Of a stretch of DNA of 64,000 bases, positions 11,321-22,591 are shown piece after piece. The DNA comes from Lepraria neglecta (taxonomy: Eukaryota; Ascomycota; Lecanoromycetes; Lecanorales; Stereocaulaceae): contig CM065649.1 of assembly GCA_033220425.1 (NCBI GenBank), forward strand, positions 3,534,001 to 3,598,000, in the 5' to 3' direction. The notes under the pieces are model-generated. The model was not told where the DNA came from. It did not search any database and saw only the letters and a list, made by a program, of their open reading frames with translations. The translations under genes were made by a program, and so were the position numbers. Within the stretch, counting starts at the first letter, position 1. Each line of letters begins with the position of its first letter.

Positions 11321-13017
11321 ATGTCTCGCTACGGTGGTGAATATGGCGGAGGTGGGCCTCGTGAACCCGAACGCTGGGACCACGAACGTTTCAACCGCGA
11401 GCGAGGAGGTCGTCAGGTAATCGAACGCGACCGCTTCGAAGAGCACGAGCGCTTTGCACCCCGTCCGCCCCGTGAGAGAGCCTACGATGATTTCGACTAC
11501 CCTCCGTCTCGTGGTGGGCGCAGTGAACGTTTCGAAGAGAAAGACCGTTTCTTTGCCGAAGAACGCTACGGTCCACCTGCTAGACGTGCGCCTAGACAAG
11601 AGAGATACTACAAGGAGGAGGAGATTGACAGCTTCGAGAGCAGCCCGGATAGAGGCGGACGCATTATACCACTTGACCGTGGTGGTGCAGCAAGAAGAGC
11701 CCCACCTCGGCCAGGCATCATTCGACGGCAGAGCAGTCTGGACACGTTCGACCGAAAGCCGTTGCCAAAATTTTCTCGTGAGCCGCCAGAGATCATTCAG
11801 ATGCCAGGTCCTGGGAGACGCAGGAGAAGCCCGCCAAGGTATGAGCGAGATTTCGAAGATATCAGGATCGCTGAGCCGGACTACTACGGTGATGAGGAGT
11901 TTAGAGGATGGAAGGAGAGGGAAGTCATCATTGATAGGAGGAGACGAGGCGGAGAAGCCGAATTTGAAGAGAAGGAGACCGTTGAATATCAAGAAGAAGA
12001 GCCTTTTCCAAGACGCGGCAAAACTAAGATGCCGGGACGGTTGGTAAATAAGAGAGCAATTATAGAGCTCGGATACCCCTTTGAAGAAGAGGTGAGTCTT
12101 TGGCCGTTCCCTTTCAGAGTGCAATACTAACTTTCTCTAGGGAGACCTGGTCATTATCCTGAAAGCTCTGGGAAAGGAACAGATTGATGAGGTCATCAGT
12201 GTCAGCAAAGAAATGAGTCGCGGCGCAAGTAAGTGGTCCTCGCCGTTATACTTCGCCATCTATTGCAGCTGCTCACGTTTCAAAAGGCCGCACTACATAC
12301 ATGATTGAAGCTCCACCACCTCCGCGGGAGGAGGAGATCATCGAGCGTCGCGAAATAGTCATTCCACCTCCACCAATCGAAGTTCCACGTTCAGTCCGCG
12401 AATGGGACGTTATGAGTAGTGCCATTGGTGGCGGCTCTGAACATGGAGGTGGTCACTCTGAACACGGCGCGAAATCTTCCCATGGCGGAGGTAAGTCAAG
12501 TCACCTCGAAGTCAAATCCAGCCATAGCAGGCATAGTAGGAGCAAATCCCATGGCGGCCACTCCACACATGGTGGTCGCTCACAGAAAGGAGGGCATTCT
12601 ACAAAGGGCGGTCACTCGACGAAAGGCGGGCACTCCGAGTCCGAGAGCGAGTCAAGTAGCTCTACCACTATCGAGATCGAGAGGAAATCTACTCGCAGCA
12701 AATCCCATCGCCGATCTCGTTCCACTAGCGGCGCTTTCGTCGAAGAAGCTGGCGAATCCAACGCCATGCATACTGGACCACTTGCCCTAGTCATTCCCCA
12801 TCGTGAGAAGGAGCGGAGCGAGAGAGATATAAAGGCTGAGATCAAGGAACTCGAAGCCGAGAAACGGAGATTGAAGAAAGAACGGGAGCATGAAAGGAAG
12901 TCGACCAAATACAGGGACCTGGAAGAAGACGAGGTCATCATTGAGCGGCGTGGTGGGAAGGAGAAAGAAGTCAAGATTGAGAAGGACCGTCGAGGTAACA
13001 TGGCCTTTGTACGGTGA
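11321..13017 (+). CDS. DUF8035-domain protein, Arg/Glu- and Gly/His/Ser-rich
   Basis: 529 residues from exons 11321-12091, 12141-12228 and 12287-13017. The first half is dominated by Arg, Glu and Gly (ERERGGRQVIERDRFEE-like runs). A conserved block spans the two introns: GYPFEEE, then GDLVIILKALGKEQIDEVI, then SRTTYMIEAPPPP. I recognise this as the DUF8035 core found across Pezizomycotina. It is followed by a low-complexity tract with repeats of GGHST(K) and SSHGGGKSSH (roughly residues 330-395), a Ser-rich patch, and a coiled-coil-like KR/E-rich tail (ELEAEKRRLKKEREHERKS) ending in basic residues. No biochemical role is known to me. Composition suggests a disordered, possibly RNA- or nucleus-associated protein; that is inference. 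Confidence 0.8.
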
Positions 13018-13739
13018 TTGGCGCAGGTCAGCGGGCTGATCTGGTGCAGCTTCCAACTCGAGATTGATGAAAGGCATGTTGGCAACTTTGACATAGGTTC
13101 TTCGAAGCTCCTCGCCGATACCAATGGCCTTCTTGTGATGGAATATTGTCTACGTCGATATCAGCAAATCACGCCTTTTCTCCCCAACCTACAATTCATA
13201 CCCTGCTTCTTCTTAAGGCCTTGCGAGTCTTATCCTGCTTATTCCCCGTGGTATTTCTAAGCCCGAGCCCGAAGCGTGGATTCGAATAACTGCAAAGAGC
13301 GGCGGTGTCAGGTAGCAGCACGATAATATTACGACATTGCTTCCTTTGATCATGCATAAATCTAGGTACTAAAGAACTTATTTCTCTGTGGAAGACCTTC
13401 TTGGTACACGCCAAACATCCTATACATCATGCCATTGGGTGGAAGTATGTCTCAAGGTGGTAATTACAATTTGATGGAAGCACGTCTCGTCTCTAGCGAG
13501 GTCAACAGGCAGATAGCAATGAATTAAAGACACAATTATGACTATATCTTGACGATATCGTACCTCACGATCTAGGGTAATGCCATTCGATGATCGTGAC
13601 TTCCAGCGACACCAGCGAGAAGCCCTAAGCGCATGATCTAGTGTAGCCTTGCCAGGCGAGATTTCTTAAGTGCCATTGACCTCGAGCTTTTCAGACTTGC
13701 GAGTAAACTCAGCCATGTAACGCTTCGCATCACGGCAGC
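13018..13739. other. Intergenic, no gene seen
   Basis: 720 bp between the DUF8035 gene and ARV1, both on the plus strand. No supported gene or repeat. Confidence 0.5.
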
Positions 13740-14905
13740 ATGCCAATCTGTATTGAATGCTGCTATCCCGTCTCCCAGCTCTATCACGTCCTCCACAGCG
13801 GAAACCCCAAGAGCGCCGCACCTACGCCCAAACCGTCTGTCCCAAACCTCGCAGGCCTCTCGAGTCCCCACAAGCCTACCGCAAATGTACAAAAGGCTCC
13901 GGAAACCAAGACTAAGCCGAAAAATACTCTCATTGGTAGCGATGTGAGGCTGACACAATGTCCGCGGTGCAAGCGATTTGCGGACAAATATGTTGAGCAT
14001 GACTTTGTGGTGCTGTTCATTGATTTGGTGCTTGTGAAGCCGCAGGTGAGTCTATGTGTATATACAAAGCTCATTATCTAGAGCTATGAGAAGGCTCATT
14101 GTCATCTTCCAACACCAGGTGTACCGACATCTCCTCTTCAATCGCCTCTCCCGCGACGACGACGAATTTGATGTATGCTTCTTATCCCCAAGCCAATCGC
14201 CCGAACAAACCGCTAATCCTCCATCTCCAGCCATCCATCCTCCGTCTCGGGACTCTCCTGCTCCTCTTCGATGTCTACCTAACCTGGTCCCACATCGAGT
14301 CCCTCCCACCCTCCTTCACCTCCAAATCGCCCATCCCAAATCTCCCCATACTTCTCCAATACGGCTTCTATCTCTTCCTTTGCACCCTCACCACTCTGTC
14401 CCAGCACCTGACCGTTAGATGGCTGGCAGGTCTATGGAAACTAGGTGGGCCAGCAAATGACGAAAACAGCAATCAAGGCAGCCCCAATACCTACCCTAGC
14501 AATCCCAATGCAACACCCCTCTCAGCTCCGCCAAAGAAGCCCACGCCCAATGCCGTCTCCACTGCCCTCTTCGTCTCCTCATGCATGTCTCTGTTCCCCA
14601 TCCTAATGGTGGTATGGAAATACGACGACGCCCCTGATTCTTCAAGCCTTTCACAGTCGCCGCTGAATAGCTCAAGCGTGGCATTCATGTCTGGCTTTCT
14701 CTCTACCCAAGGCCGCGGCGTTGATTGGGTACGAAGAGGGGTGTCGTGGGCAGTCGCTGTGCAGAATCTGGAGGCGCTGAGGATACTGTTGGGTTGTGGA
14801 TATCTGAGTGCTGGGGGGCTTGTGGCTGCTGGAGGGGCCGTAAGATGGGTTGTTAGCACTGCGATATTAGAGGGGGTTGGGCTGCAGGATGGAGGGATAA
14901 TCTGA
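13740..14905 (+). CDS. ARV1: Arv1-like ER sterol homeostasis protein
   Basis: ER membrane protein of the Arv1 family, linked to sterol trafficking and GPI synthesis. 344 residues from exons 13740-14045, 14119-14172 and 14231-14905. The N-terminal zinc ribbon is visible: CIEC near residue 4 and CPRCKRFADKYVEHD near residue 80, with a Pro/Lys-rich insert between the two Cys pairs that is longer than in yeast. FVVLFIDLVLVKPQVYRHLLFNR reads across the first junction (14045/14119) and is the Arv1 homology core. Several hydrophobic stretches follow (LRLGTLLLLFDVYLTW, LLQYGFYLFLCTLTTL, and others in the C-terminal half). The 54-nt middle exon has good branch and splice signals on both sides. Confident from the zinc ribbon plus core. 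Confidence 0.92.
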
Positions 14906-15589
14906 ACCTCGAGCTGCCAAAAAGAAACCCTCCATCAAAACCGCAAAACCTGCAGAGCTTTTGGGGGAAAAGCTGGACTGTTCAATGATTCAACCACAAT
15001 CACGTCTATCAGCACTACCAGCTGTAGAGCTCGAGAATAAAAGAAACGGCTGTTATGTCGTGGAAAGGCACATCTTAATCATATGTCTTTTGGATGGCTG
15101 AACCAAGTGAAGATAAATTAGTAGACGACGCCAGCGACGAGCAAATCGCAAGGATTGGAATTATTCAAAGGGGCTCATTAGCCGCAACACGGCGCAAGTC
15201 ATGTCACCAGGGCAGCTCCAGAGTTCTTGCGAACGGGCCGCAGAAAGCTGGAGACCTTCTGGGAAACAATGATGGGATTGATGAGTTGGCAATAAAGCCT
15301 CTGAAGTCTGGGAACGTGGCGGTATATAAGCCGTTGAAAAGTGAATCCACGAAGCTTCTTGCTCAAAACCACAAATTAGCCGCAAACCAACTCTTAAGGA
15401 AGTGATTCCGTTGGTCTTGAAACGCTGTCTCCTGTGGAATGAAGTGCGGCAACAGCCTTTGATAAAGGGAGCTGAATACAAACGCAGGCACCAATAATCA
15501 GCTCTCGAAGGAGCGTTCAATAAAAATATTTCTTCCAGAAGTGAAAACGCCAGGAGCTGCTATAGCACTCCACTTCGACCTAGCACAGT
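14906..15589. other. Convergent intergenic region
   Basis: 684 bp between the ends of ARV1 (plus) and GVP36 (minus). A 103-codon plus frame at 15094-15405 has unremarkable composition and no motif; I do not support it as a gene. Confidence 0.5.
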
Positions 15590-16770
15590 TCAAGCGCCCT
15601 CACGGCTCTTTCTGTAGCTAGCCTCCTGCTCGACCTGTAGACCATCAACCACAGGCGCCAACTCGCTCAAGATCTCATAAGCTTTTTTGTGGAATTCAAG
15701 CTGTGCGGCGATGAGATCTGCGAGGTTGCGAAGGGGCTCGGGGGTATCGAGAACCTACAATACAGGAGTGTCAGCAGTAGTAAAATTCAATAAACGTCAA
15801 ATGAGAACGTCAAATAGAGAATTGGACACTCACATTCTTCATAACCCCCACAGCCTCCTCCGTAACCCCCACAAACTCATCCTCCTTCCTCTCAACCTCA
15901 GCCCTCAACTCATCACTCATTGGCAACTCCTCCTCTCCCTTCCCCCCGCTCCTCCCCTTACTCTTCGTAGCATCCAATCCCAACCTTGCACTCTCAACAC
16001 CCCTTCTCGCCCGCGTAGCAAACATCAAGTTCGTATTCAGCGTCGTGCTCCATCCCGCCAAAAACCTTTGTTGGATCTGTTGATCCTGCGCAAGTCTTGC
16101 CTCTCCCACTTTCTCGCTCGCCAAGGCATATTTCTCGAGTGCGGTAGCGAGTGGATCTTCGGTGCCTGATGGATGGGCTTGGTTGAGGAGCTGGCTGCCG
16201 GCTAGGGAGGTGCGAGCGATGGCATGGGGGAAGGTCTTGGGTTGGGGCTTTGCGCTAGGGGGAGCGGTGAGGGCTGCTTGGGCTTCTGCGGGGGAAGTGG
16301 CATGGGAGAGGAGGTTGACTTTGTCGGTGATGGTACGGCCGAGATCGTTGAATGATTCGCGGATGTTGGGGGGATAGTCGTAGGCTTCGTTTGTATATTG
16401 GGATCTGGATTCTGTCAATGGATGGAGGAGCGTAGTGTGGGGAATGGCTTACGTGACTTGGAGAAGCTTTTGGTGGACTTGCTTCAGGGCATCGACACGC
16501 TTCTCCAGCTCGATATAGTCGGGTGGGAGCTCAGTCTGGGGCCAGCTGATTAGCTTCTGCTTGGGAATATTCCTAAACCTCGGAAGGGGGCACGCTGTAC
16601 CTTGTCATCAGCAGTGCCGAGCTGCTCCTTTACATATTGCTGTGTTCGGGCTGCGAAGGGTGAGAAGGAAGAGCTGTCCAAGCCATTAGCGAGATAGCTC
16701 AAGTTTCCTGGAGTGTTCAGATAGGAGTTACTCACGTTATGTTCTTCCCGAAGGCTTGGAACTTGTCCAT
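15590..16770 (-). CDS. GVP36: BAR-domain protein, Gvp36-like
   Basis: BAR-domain membrane-curvature protein similar to yeast Gvp36, associated with Golgi and vesicle traffic. 308 residues from five minus-strand exons: 16770-16736, 16673-16601, 16535-16453, 16404-15834 and 15754-15590. The N-terminus MDKFQAFGKNITSSFSPFA is an amphipathic-helix-like start. ELPPDYIELEKRVDALK and KLLQVTSQYTNEAYDYPPN follow, then LSHATSPAEAQAAL, a signature I know from fungal Gvp36 orthologues. The rest is helical (EKYALASEKVGEARLAQDQQ, DELRAEVERKEDEFVGV). At the exon 3/4 junction two AGs are possible; only the second, AATCCAG at about 16405-16411, keeps frame. The length is normal for the family, although some relatives are longer. 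Confidence 0.88.
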
Positions 16771-17215
16771 CTTGATTTGTTGTGTGACTTTGATTTCTAT
16801 GAGAACATATAGCTATGCGTGAGGAAAGGATTTTCTCGAAGCTGAAGTTCGTTCTGCTGTTCGAGTCGGAAGGAAGCTCTGGGAAGTTTGATAGGGCTGA
16901 TCCTTGAAATCCGATACTTGGCGAACTCAAATCTCACGAAATGTCGAATTAAAGCACCAACTGTTTGTAGATTGTTGAGAGGAGTATTGTTCGTTTGATC
17001 TACCAGTGACCTATGTAATTACATGAAGCGCTCCCACCATGCTATGACATCCAGTACTTCAATGTCCATCAATACCACAAGACAGTAAGTGAAGAACTTG
17101 ACGCCCTATTAGAAGAACGCCGATATAGAATGGAATATGGATACAGTCGACGCTGGACGGGGAGTCTCTGGATGAAGACGCAAGAAGCAAGGAAATTGCT
17201 TTTAGGCCTCATCTC
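16771..17215. other. Intergenic, no gene seen
   Basis: 445 bp between GVP36 start and SSC1 stop, both minus strand. It should hold the GVP36 promoter and SSC1 3'UTR. Nothing else is seen. Confidence 0.5.
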
Positions 17216-19446
17216 TTATGGTTTCTTCTCCCCTTCGCCTTGGCTCTCGCCGCCCTGTTGTCCTTCAGGTGGTGTCTCTCCTGCGTTGCCTGGTGGTGGT
17301 GTGTTTTGTTCCTCGGTCCTAGCCTTGTGCATCTTGTCGAACAAGTTCAAGCTCGCCATTTGCAGCTCGTCGGTCTTTTCCTTGAGCTCCGCTGCAGTGG
17401 CAGTGCCTTCACCGGTTTGGTTCTTCGCAACGAACTCCCTTAGCGTTGCGATCTTTTCTTTGAGCTGATCAGCTTCAGTCTTGTCGATCTTGTCGGCAAA
17501 GTCCTTCAATGCCTTCTCGGTGTCATTGAGCACACCATCAGCGCGATTCGCGGCCTCGATGGCAGACTTGCGCTCCTTGTCCTGCTCTCCATACTTCTCA
17601 GCATCGTCCACCATACCCTGGATTTCCGCGTCGGAAAGGCCTGATCCAGAGGCGATAGTGATTGATTGATCCTTGTTGGTAGACTTGTCTTTCGCGTGCA
17701 CGTGTACAATCGAATCCGCGTCAATGTCGAACGTGACTTCGACTTGAGGCACGCCTCGGTGTGCAGGTGGGATGCCAACAAGCTGGAAGTTTCCTAACAG
17801 CTTGTTGTCGCGGACAAGCTCACGCTCACCCTGGTAGACTTTAATCTCAACAGCGGTTTGGAAGTCTGCTGCGGTCGAGAAGATCTGCGATTTCTTGGTG
17901 GGAATAGTGGTGTTGCGGTTGATCAGACGAGTGAAGACACCGCCAAGGGTTTCGATACCGAGAGACAAAGGTGTAACATCAAGAAGGAGGACATCCATAA
18001 CTTCGCCGGCTAGGACAGCACCCTGGATGGCCGCACCGATTGCAACAGCCTCGTCAGGGTTGACAGACTTCGCTGGATCACGGCCGAAAATACTCTTGAC
18101 TGATTCCGTAACTTTGGGCATACGGGTCATACCACCGACAAGAATGACTTCCTGAATGTCCTTGGCTTGGAGGTTGGCATCCTTCAATGCCTTTCTTACT
18201 GGATCGATGGTGCGGCCAATCAACGGCTCAACAAGGCCCTCGAGCTGCGATCTTGACATCTTCATGTTGATGTGCTTGGGTCCTGAAGCGTCTGCGGTGA
18301 TGTAGGGCAGGTTGATGTCTGTTTGCAAAGTTGACGAAAGCTCGATCTTAGCCTTCTCAGCTGCTTCACGGATACGTTGGATGGCCATCCGGTCGTTCGA
18401 CAGATCAATGCCAGACTCCTTCTTGAACGACTGAACCAAGTGGCGGACAAGGTTAATATCGAAGTCCTCGCCACCTAAGTGGGTATCGCCGTTGGTCGAC
18501 TTGACTTCGAAAACGCCCTTCTGGATCTCGAGGATTGAGATATCAAAGGTTCCTCCACCCAAATCGTAGACCGCAATCACGCGATCCTCTTCCTTCTCCA
18601 GACCGTATGCAAGCGCCGCGGCTGTTGGCTCGTTCACGACTCGCAAAACGTTGAGACCAGCGATTTGACCCGCGTCTTTGGTAGCCTGCCGCTGAGAATC
18701 ATTGAAGTAAGCTGGCACAGTGACGACGCCGTTCTTGATGCTCTTGTTCAGATAGGCCTCCGCAGTCTCCTTCATCTTTTGCAGGACAAAGCCACCTATT
18801 TGTGAAGGTGAGTACTTCTGACCTCGAGCCTCTACCCAGGCATCTCCGTTAGTGTGCTGCACGATCTTGTATGGCACCTCTTTGATATCTCGTTGACATT
18901 CAGCATCGGTGTATTTGCGGCCAATGAGACGCTTGGTAGCGAATAATGTATTCTCAGGGTTCACGACAGCTTGACGCTTGGCTGATATACCGACCAGTCG
19001 CTCGCCATCTTGGGCAAAAGCGACTACCGAGGGAGTTGTCCGTGTACCTGAGGCAGATTGTCAGTATTGTAGATCAGGGAACAGAGCTTTTCCATGGTGG
19101 CGGACCTTCCGAGTTTTCTATTATTTTAGGTGTTTTGCCTTCTAGAACAGCGACGGCAGAGTTGGTCGTTCCTAGACAATGTGTAAGTAGGTCTATCAGT
19201 CAAGCCAAGGGATACTCCTCTCGACTCACCAAGATCAATGCCGATAACTTGACCTTTGACCTTTTCCTCACCACCAGTTGACTGATATCGAACAAAGGAT
19301 GATGCTAGAGGAGAGCGCGTGAAGGAGGAGCGTGAGAAAGCGGAGGTCGTGCGAGGTAGCTAAAGCTCGCATGTTAGCTTGTATATCTGTTTGATGTCTG
19401 AGTCTGAGAAGTGCCGTACCGATCTTGCCAGTCTCGACGAAAGCAT
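17216..19446 (-). CDS. SSC1: Mitochondrial Hsp70 chaperone
   Basis: Matrix Hsp70 (Ssc1/mortalin), the motor of protein import and a folding chaperone. 684 residues from exons 19446-19420, 19359-19230, 19171-19106 and 19047-17216. The presequence is encoded by the first two exons: MLSSRLARS joined to [19 protein letters not shown], rich in Arg and Ser without acids, ending near VRYQSTGG. The ATPase domain starts [18 protein letters not shown], with [29 protein letters not shown] and [13 protein letters not shown]. The linker [19 protein letters not shown] leads to the substrate-binding domain, and the lid ends in a Gly/Glu/Gln-rich tail ([11 protein letters not shown]). All are hallmarks of DnaK-type mitochondrial Hsp70. 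It is divergent from the WD40 gene, with only 249 bp between start codons. Confidence 0.97.
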
Positions 19447-19695
19447 CTTTGAGAAGTTCTATAACCAATGCTGATCCAATACACGGTATTGAGGGGTGGG
19501 GAAGCTGTGTGGAAGGATGTATGGGAGAAGTCGGAGGCGTAAATGATGAAGTCGAGTGGAAAAAAATGTTCCAGCGATCCAGCCTCTTAGCGCAAAAATA
19601 TCAGCCCTATGGAACGGCAAATCGTCGTCACAAACGCCGGGCATGCAACGGTTAATGCCCAACCATGGTACATAATCCTCCCTCGCCTGTACACC

Positions 19696-22196
19696 ATGCC
19701 CATTGATTTCACTAGGTCAGTGGCTAAAGCGTCTTGACCGTAAAAGGCCTCAGACTAACGCGCGGTTACCACACAGACCATGTGAAACGAAGTCACTGAT
19801 TCGGCCTTCCGAAGGGACATTCTATGCAGCTAGAATACATCCGCAGTATGTTTCGTCTCTGAACATCATTGCTGGACAGTCTGTAGCTGGCGCTGACACG
19901 AAGAAGGCACAACCAGCTCAACAACTTCATAAGCACGAGAGACCCTAACGTCATCTACTACGCCTCTGAATATGAGGTCTTCGCACTCAATGTAACCACT
20001 CGGAAACGTACATTGATAAAGAGCATACCTTTTCAACCCTGCTGTCTTGATGCCGGTTATGGCTGGATATGTGTAGGAGGAAAGAAGTACGGGCAATGCG
20101 CCTTCATAAGCATCGACGAGCAGGGGACTGGTGGGACAGCTCTACGGCAACACGCTGAAGTTGATGATCTATTACCTTTAGACCTGGACCCGGGGTCTCG
20201 ACGCTCACTCCACGACCTACGGCGCACTCCGCAATGGGGGCGTTATCTAGGTGGAGCTTCTGCAAAGTACGAGCTGCAAACTCACGAACTTGGCGGGTCA
20301 ATCGTCAATTCCGTCACTATACATCTTATTCGCAACGAGCAGAAGGAATTCAAGGATGACGTTGTCGTAGTAATAACGTGAGTTGAAGAGAATCTGTCAA
20401 TGCCGAATCGCTCGTTAAACTCCTTAGAAACAATGACCAAAAGGTACGCATATTCTCCTTGACACAGTCGCGCCTGCTAGAGACCCTCGACTTTCCGACG
20501 CCAATGAACCATGCCTCAATATCCCCAGACGGCAAACTACTCTTAGCCGTTGGTGATGAAGGTCGAGCCTTCTTTTGCAGGAGGATCCGGCTACCTGGTG
20601 CTACAACGGCTGGAGAAAACTCATACGCCAGATATGAGTGGCATGAAATTGCAGAGCCCGAACTCAGTCTTACAAACCAGGAAAGGGATGCCTGTTTCAC
20701 TACTGCCTTCTCGCCCTCAGGGCATATCTGTGCAGTAGCTTCTCAGTCCGGTGTTATTACTCTCTTCGATACTGCGCTGATACACGATGACATGGATCCT
20801 GATGATGCGGTAATTGATGTACTAAAATCTTCGAGAGCATCCATCCCCCGTAGTTATGTTGGAGCTGTTCGGTCAATGAGTTTTTCACCCGCGCCGTGGG
20901 ACCTCTTGGCCTGGGCTGAGGACCAAGGCCGTGTCTGTGTGGTGGATCTACGCAACAGGTTCTATTCGAAGCAGGTGATCGAGCTAGAGACCGACTCGCC
21001 AGATCTCAACAGAGCTGATGTAGAAGACCACGATACCACCTCAGAGCAGCGGCAGCTCGAAATCGAACGCAGGTTTGTAGAAAGACACAGGGAAGCATTG
21101 GAAGCACAAGATCACCTTGCTGCTGTAAGCCATACTGCAGACTACCTGGAGCTGGCTGCTGCGCGAAGACGGCTGGAGCGTGAGGCTCTCGACGCTACCT
21201 CACAGGATCTCAGCGCCCTCACAGAAACTGAGCGTCAGTTGGTCGATTCGATCGGCCTAAGGCGCCTACCAGGGAGTAGTCATGATCCTTCGGATACATC
21301 TTCGAGTGGTCTTATAAGTGTCAACTATACTCCTACCAGAAGCGCAGACCCACGCACTTGGACAGGCCTCCCTTCGCCTACACCATCATCCAACCTCCAA
21401 AGCCGCTCCACAGCCAGCATCCACGAATTCATGCGCCAACGTAATTGGGAGCGATCTCGTGCAAATGACCGTTCCTACCAACCTCGCCGCCGCAGCTCTG
21501 TAATCATCTCTAACTCCAATTCTCACTCCAATAACTCCTCGCCACAAGCCTCCTACAGCCTAGCACCCATAGGTACTGCAACCCCAACTCTTTCCGCTTC
21601 ACCTTCTCGTCTACCTTCTAGCACCAATGACAATGCAACCTCTCATCTTCTCGACACAGACCCATGGCAAACAATAACAGACGCGATGGGCGCCTCCAAC
21701 ATGCCTCCCGATACAATTGCTCGACTTCGCAGCCTCCAGTCAAGGAATTTGGAACGCAGTATCCAAGCCAGAGCAGTTCCGCAAGCAACAATAGATCGCC
21801 GCATGCAAGCTCTGCAAGGTGCCAGGGAGCAAACCATGGCCGCACATGCAGATGCTGTAGAAGCGAGGGTGAATCGTGCAAGAGAGGCTAATGTTCGTGC
21901 GTTGAGGCAGAGCAGGGCAAGTAGGGCGGATGTCGTTGATGATGAGATAGACCGGGAGGTGCTATTGGGGAGGCTGGATGAGCCGAGGCGGCGGCCCAGG
22001 AGTGAAGATGGCGTGACTACCATGGGTATTGGCTGGAGTCCGGAAGGGAAGAACCTGTGAGTCGATGGAACCTGTCTCCTGAATGGTCAAGATACTAATT
22101 GAATGGTGTAGATTGGTGGCAACTGAAGAGGGTATTTTGCAATATCCAGTGAACATTGGAGGCAGAAAAACCATTCCCGGTGTATCATTCTTATGA
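19696..22196 (+). CDS. WD40-like protein with DUF2415-type C-terminus
   Basis: 757 residues from exons 19696-19715, 19777-19845, 19907-20377, 20428-22056 and 22112-22196. The tiny first exon gives MPIDFTR. The acceptor at 19906 was chosen because it restores IHPQHNQLNNFIS followed by DPNVIYYASEYEVFALN, the conserved opening of this Pezizomycotina family. WD-like blades are visible: YGWICVGGKKYGQCAFI, VRIFSL, HASISPDGKLLLAVGD, HICAVASQSGVITLFD and RSMSFSPAPWDLLAWAEDQGRVCVVDLR. A long, Arg-rich and Ser/Thr-rich helical and disordered region follows. The end, GIGWSPEGKNLLVATEEGI, is a last blade typical of DUF2415 proteins. Function is not established to my knowledge. Its promoter is shared with SSC1. 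Confidence 0.82.
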
Positions 22197-22591
22197 CGGA
22201 AGAATGCCTCTATTACACGATGACTGTATAGACCAACGTTCATGAAACGGTGTGTTGGAGTAGCAGTATTCAGCTTCGCCTAATAATGACCAGAAGCGAT
22301 GGCGTTGGAAGTTGCATGCACATTGTATTGATACCAAAAATTTAGCATTGTTTCGGACAGCCACATGCAACTATGGGCTCTTTCCATATGCAACAATGCA
22401 TTGAACGCAATACACAATAGGGTATAACCACACCCCAGCGCTGTAGTATCCAAAACCACAAACAAAGCATGCCCTCCCACGTAATCAAGGTCGTCAACCG
22501 CTGAGCGCCTCATCTAGGTCCATGAAGTAGACATTACACATCAAATATGTATACAATCATCGTGAGCCCCTTATCCGCAAGTCAGCGCAAA
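22197..22591. other. Convergent intergenic region
   Basis: 395 bp between the WD40 gene end and the ADA2 end. No gene or strong hairpin noted. Confidence 0.5.

Noticed and set aside
15094-15405. 103-codon plus-strand open frame between ARV1 and GVP36
   Set aside because: No motif, no splice context, and it lies between convergent gene ends; likely a chance frame in UTR.
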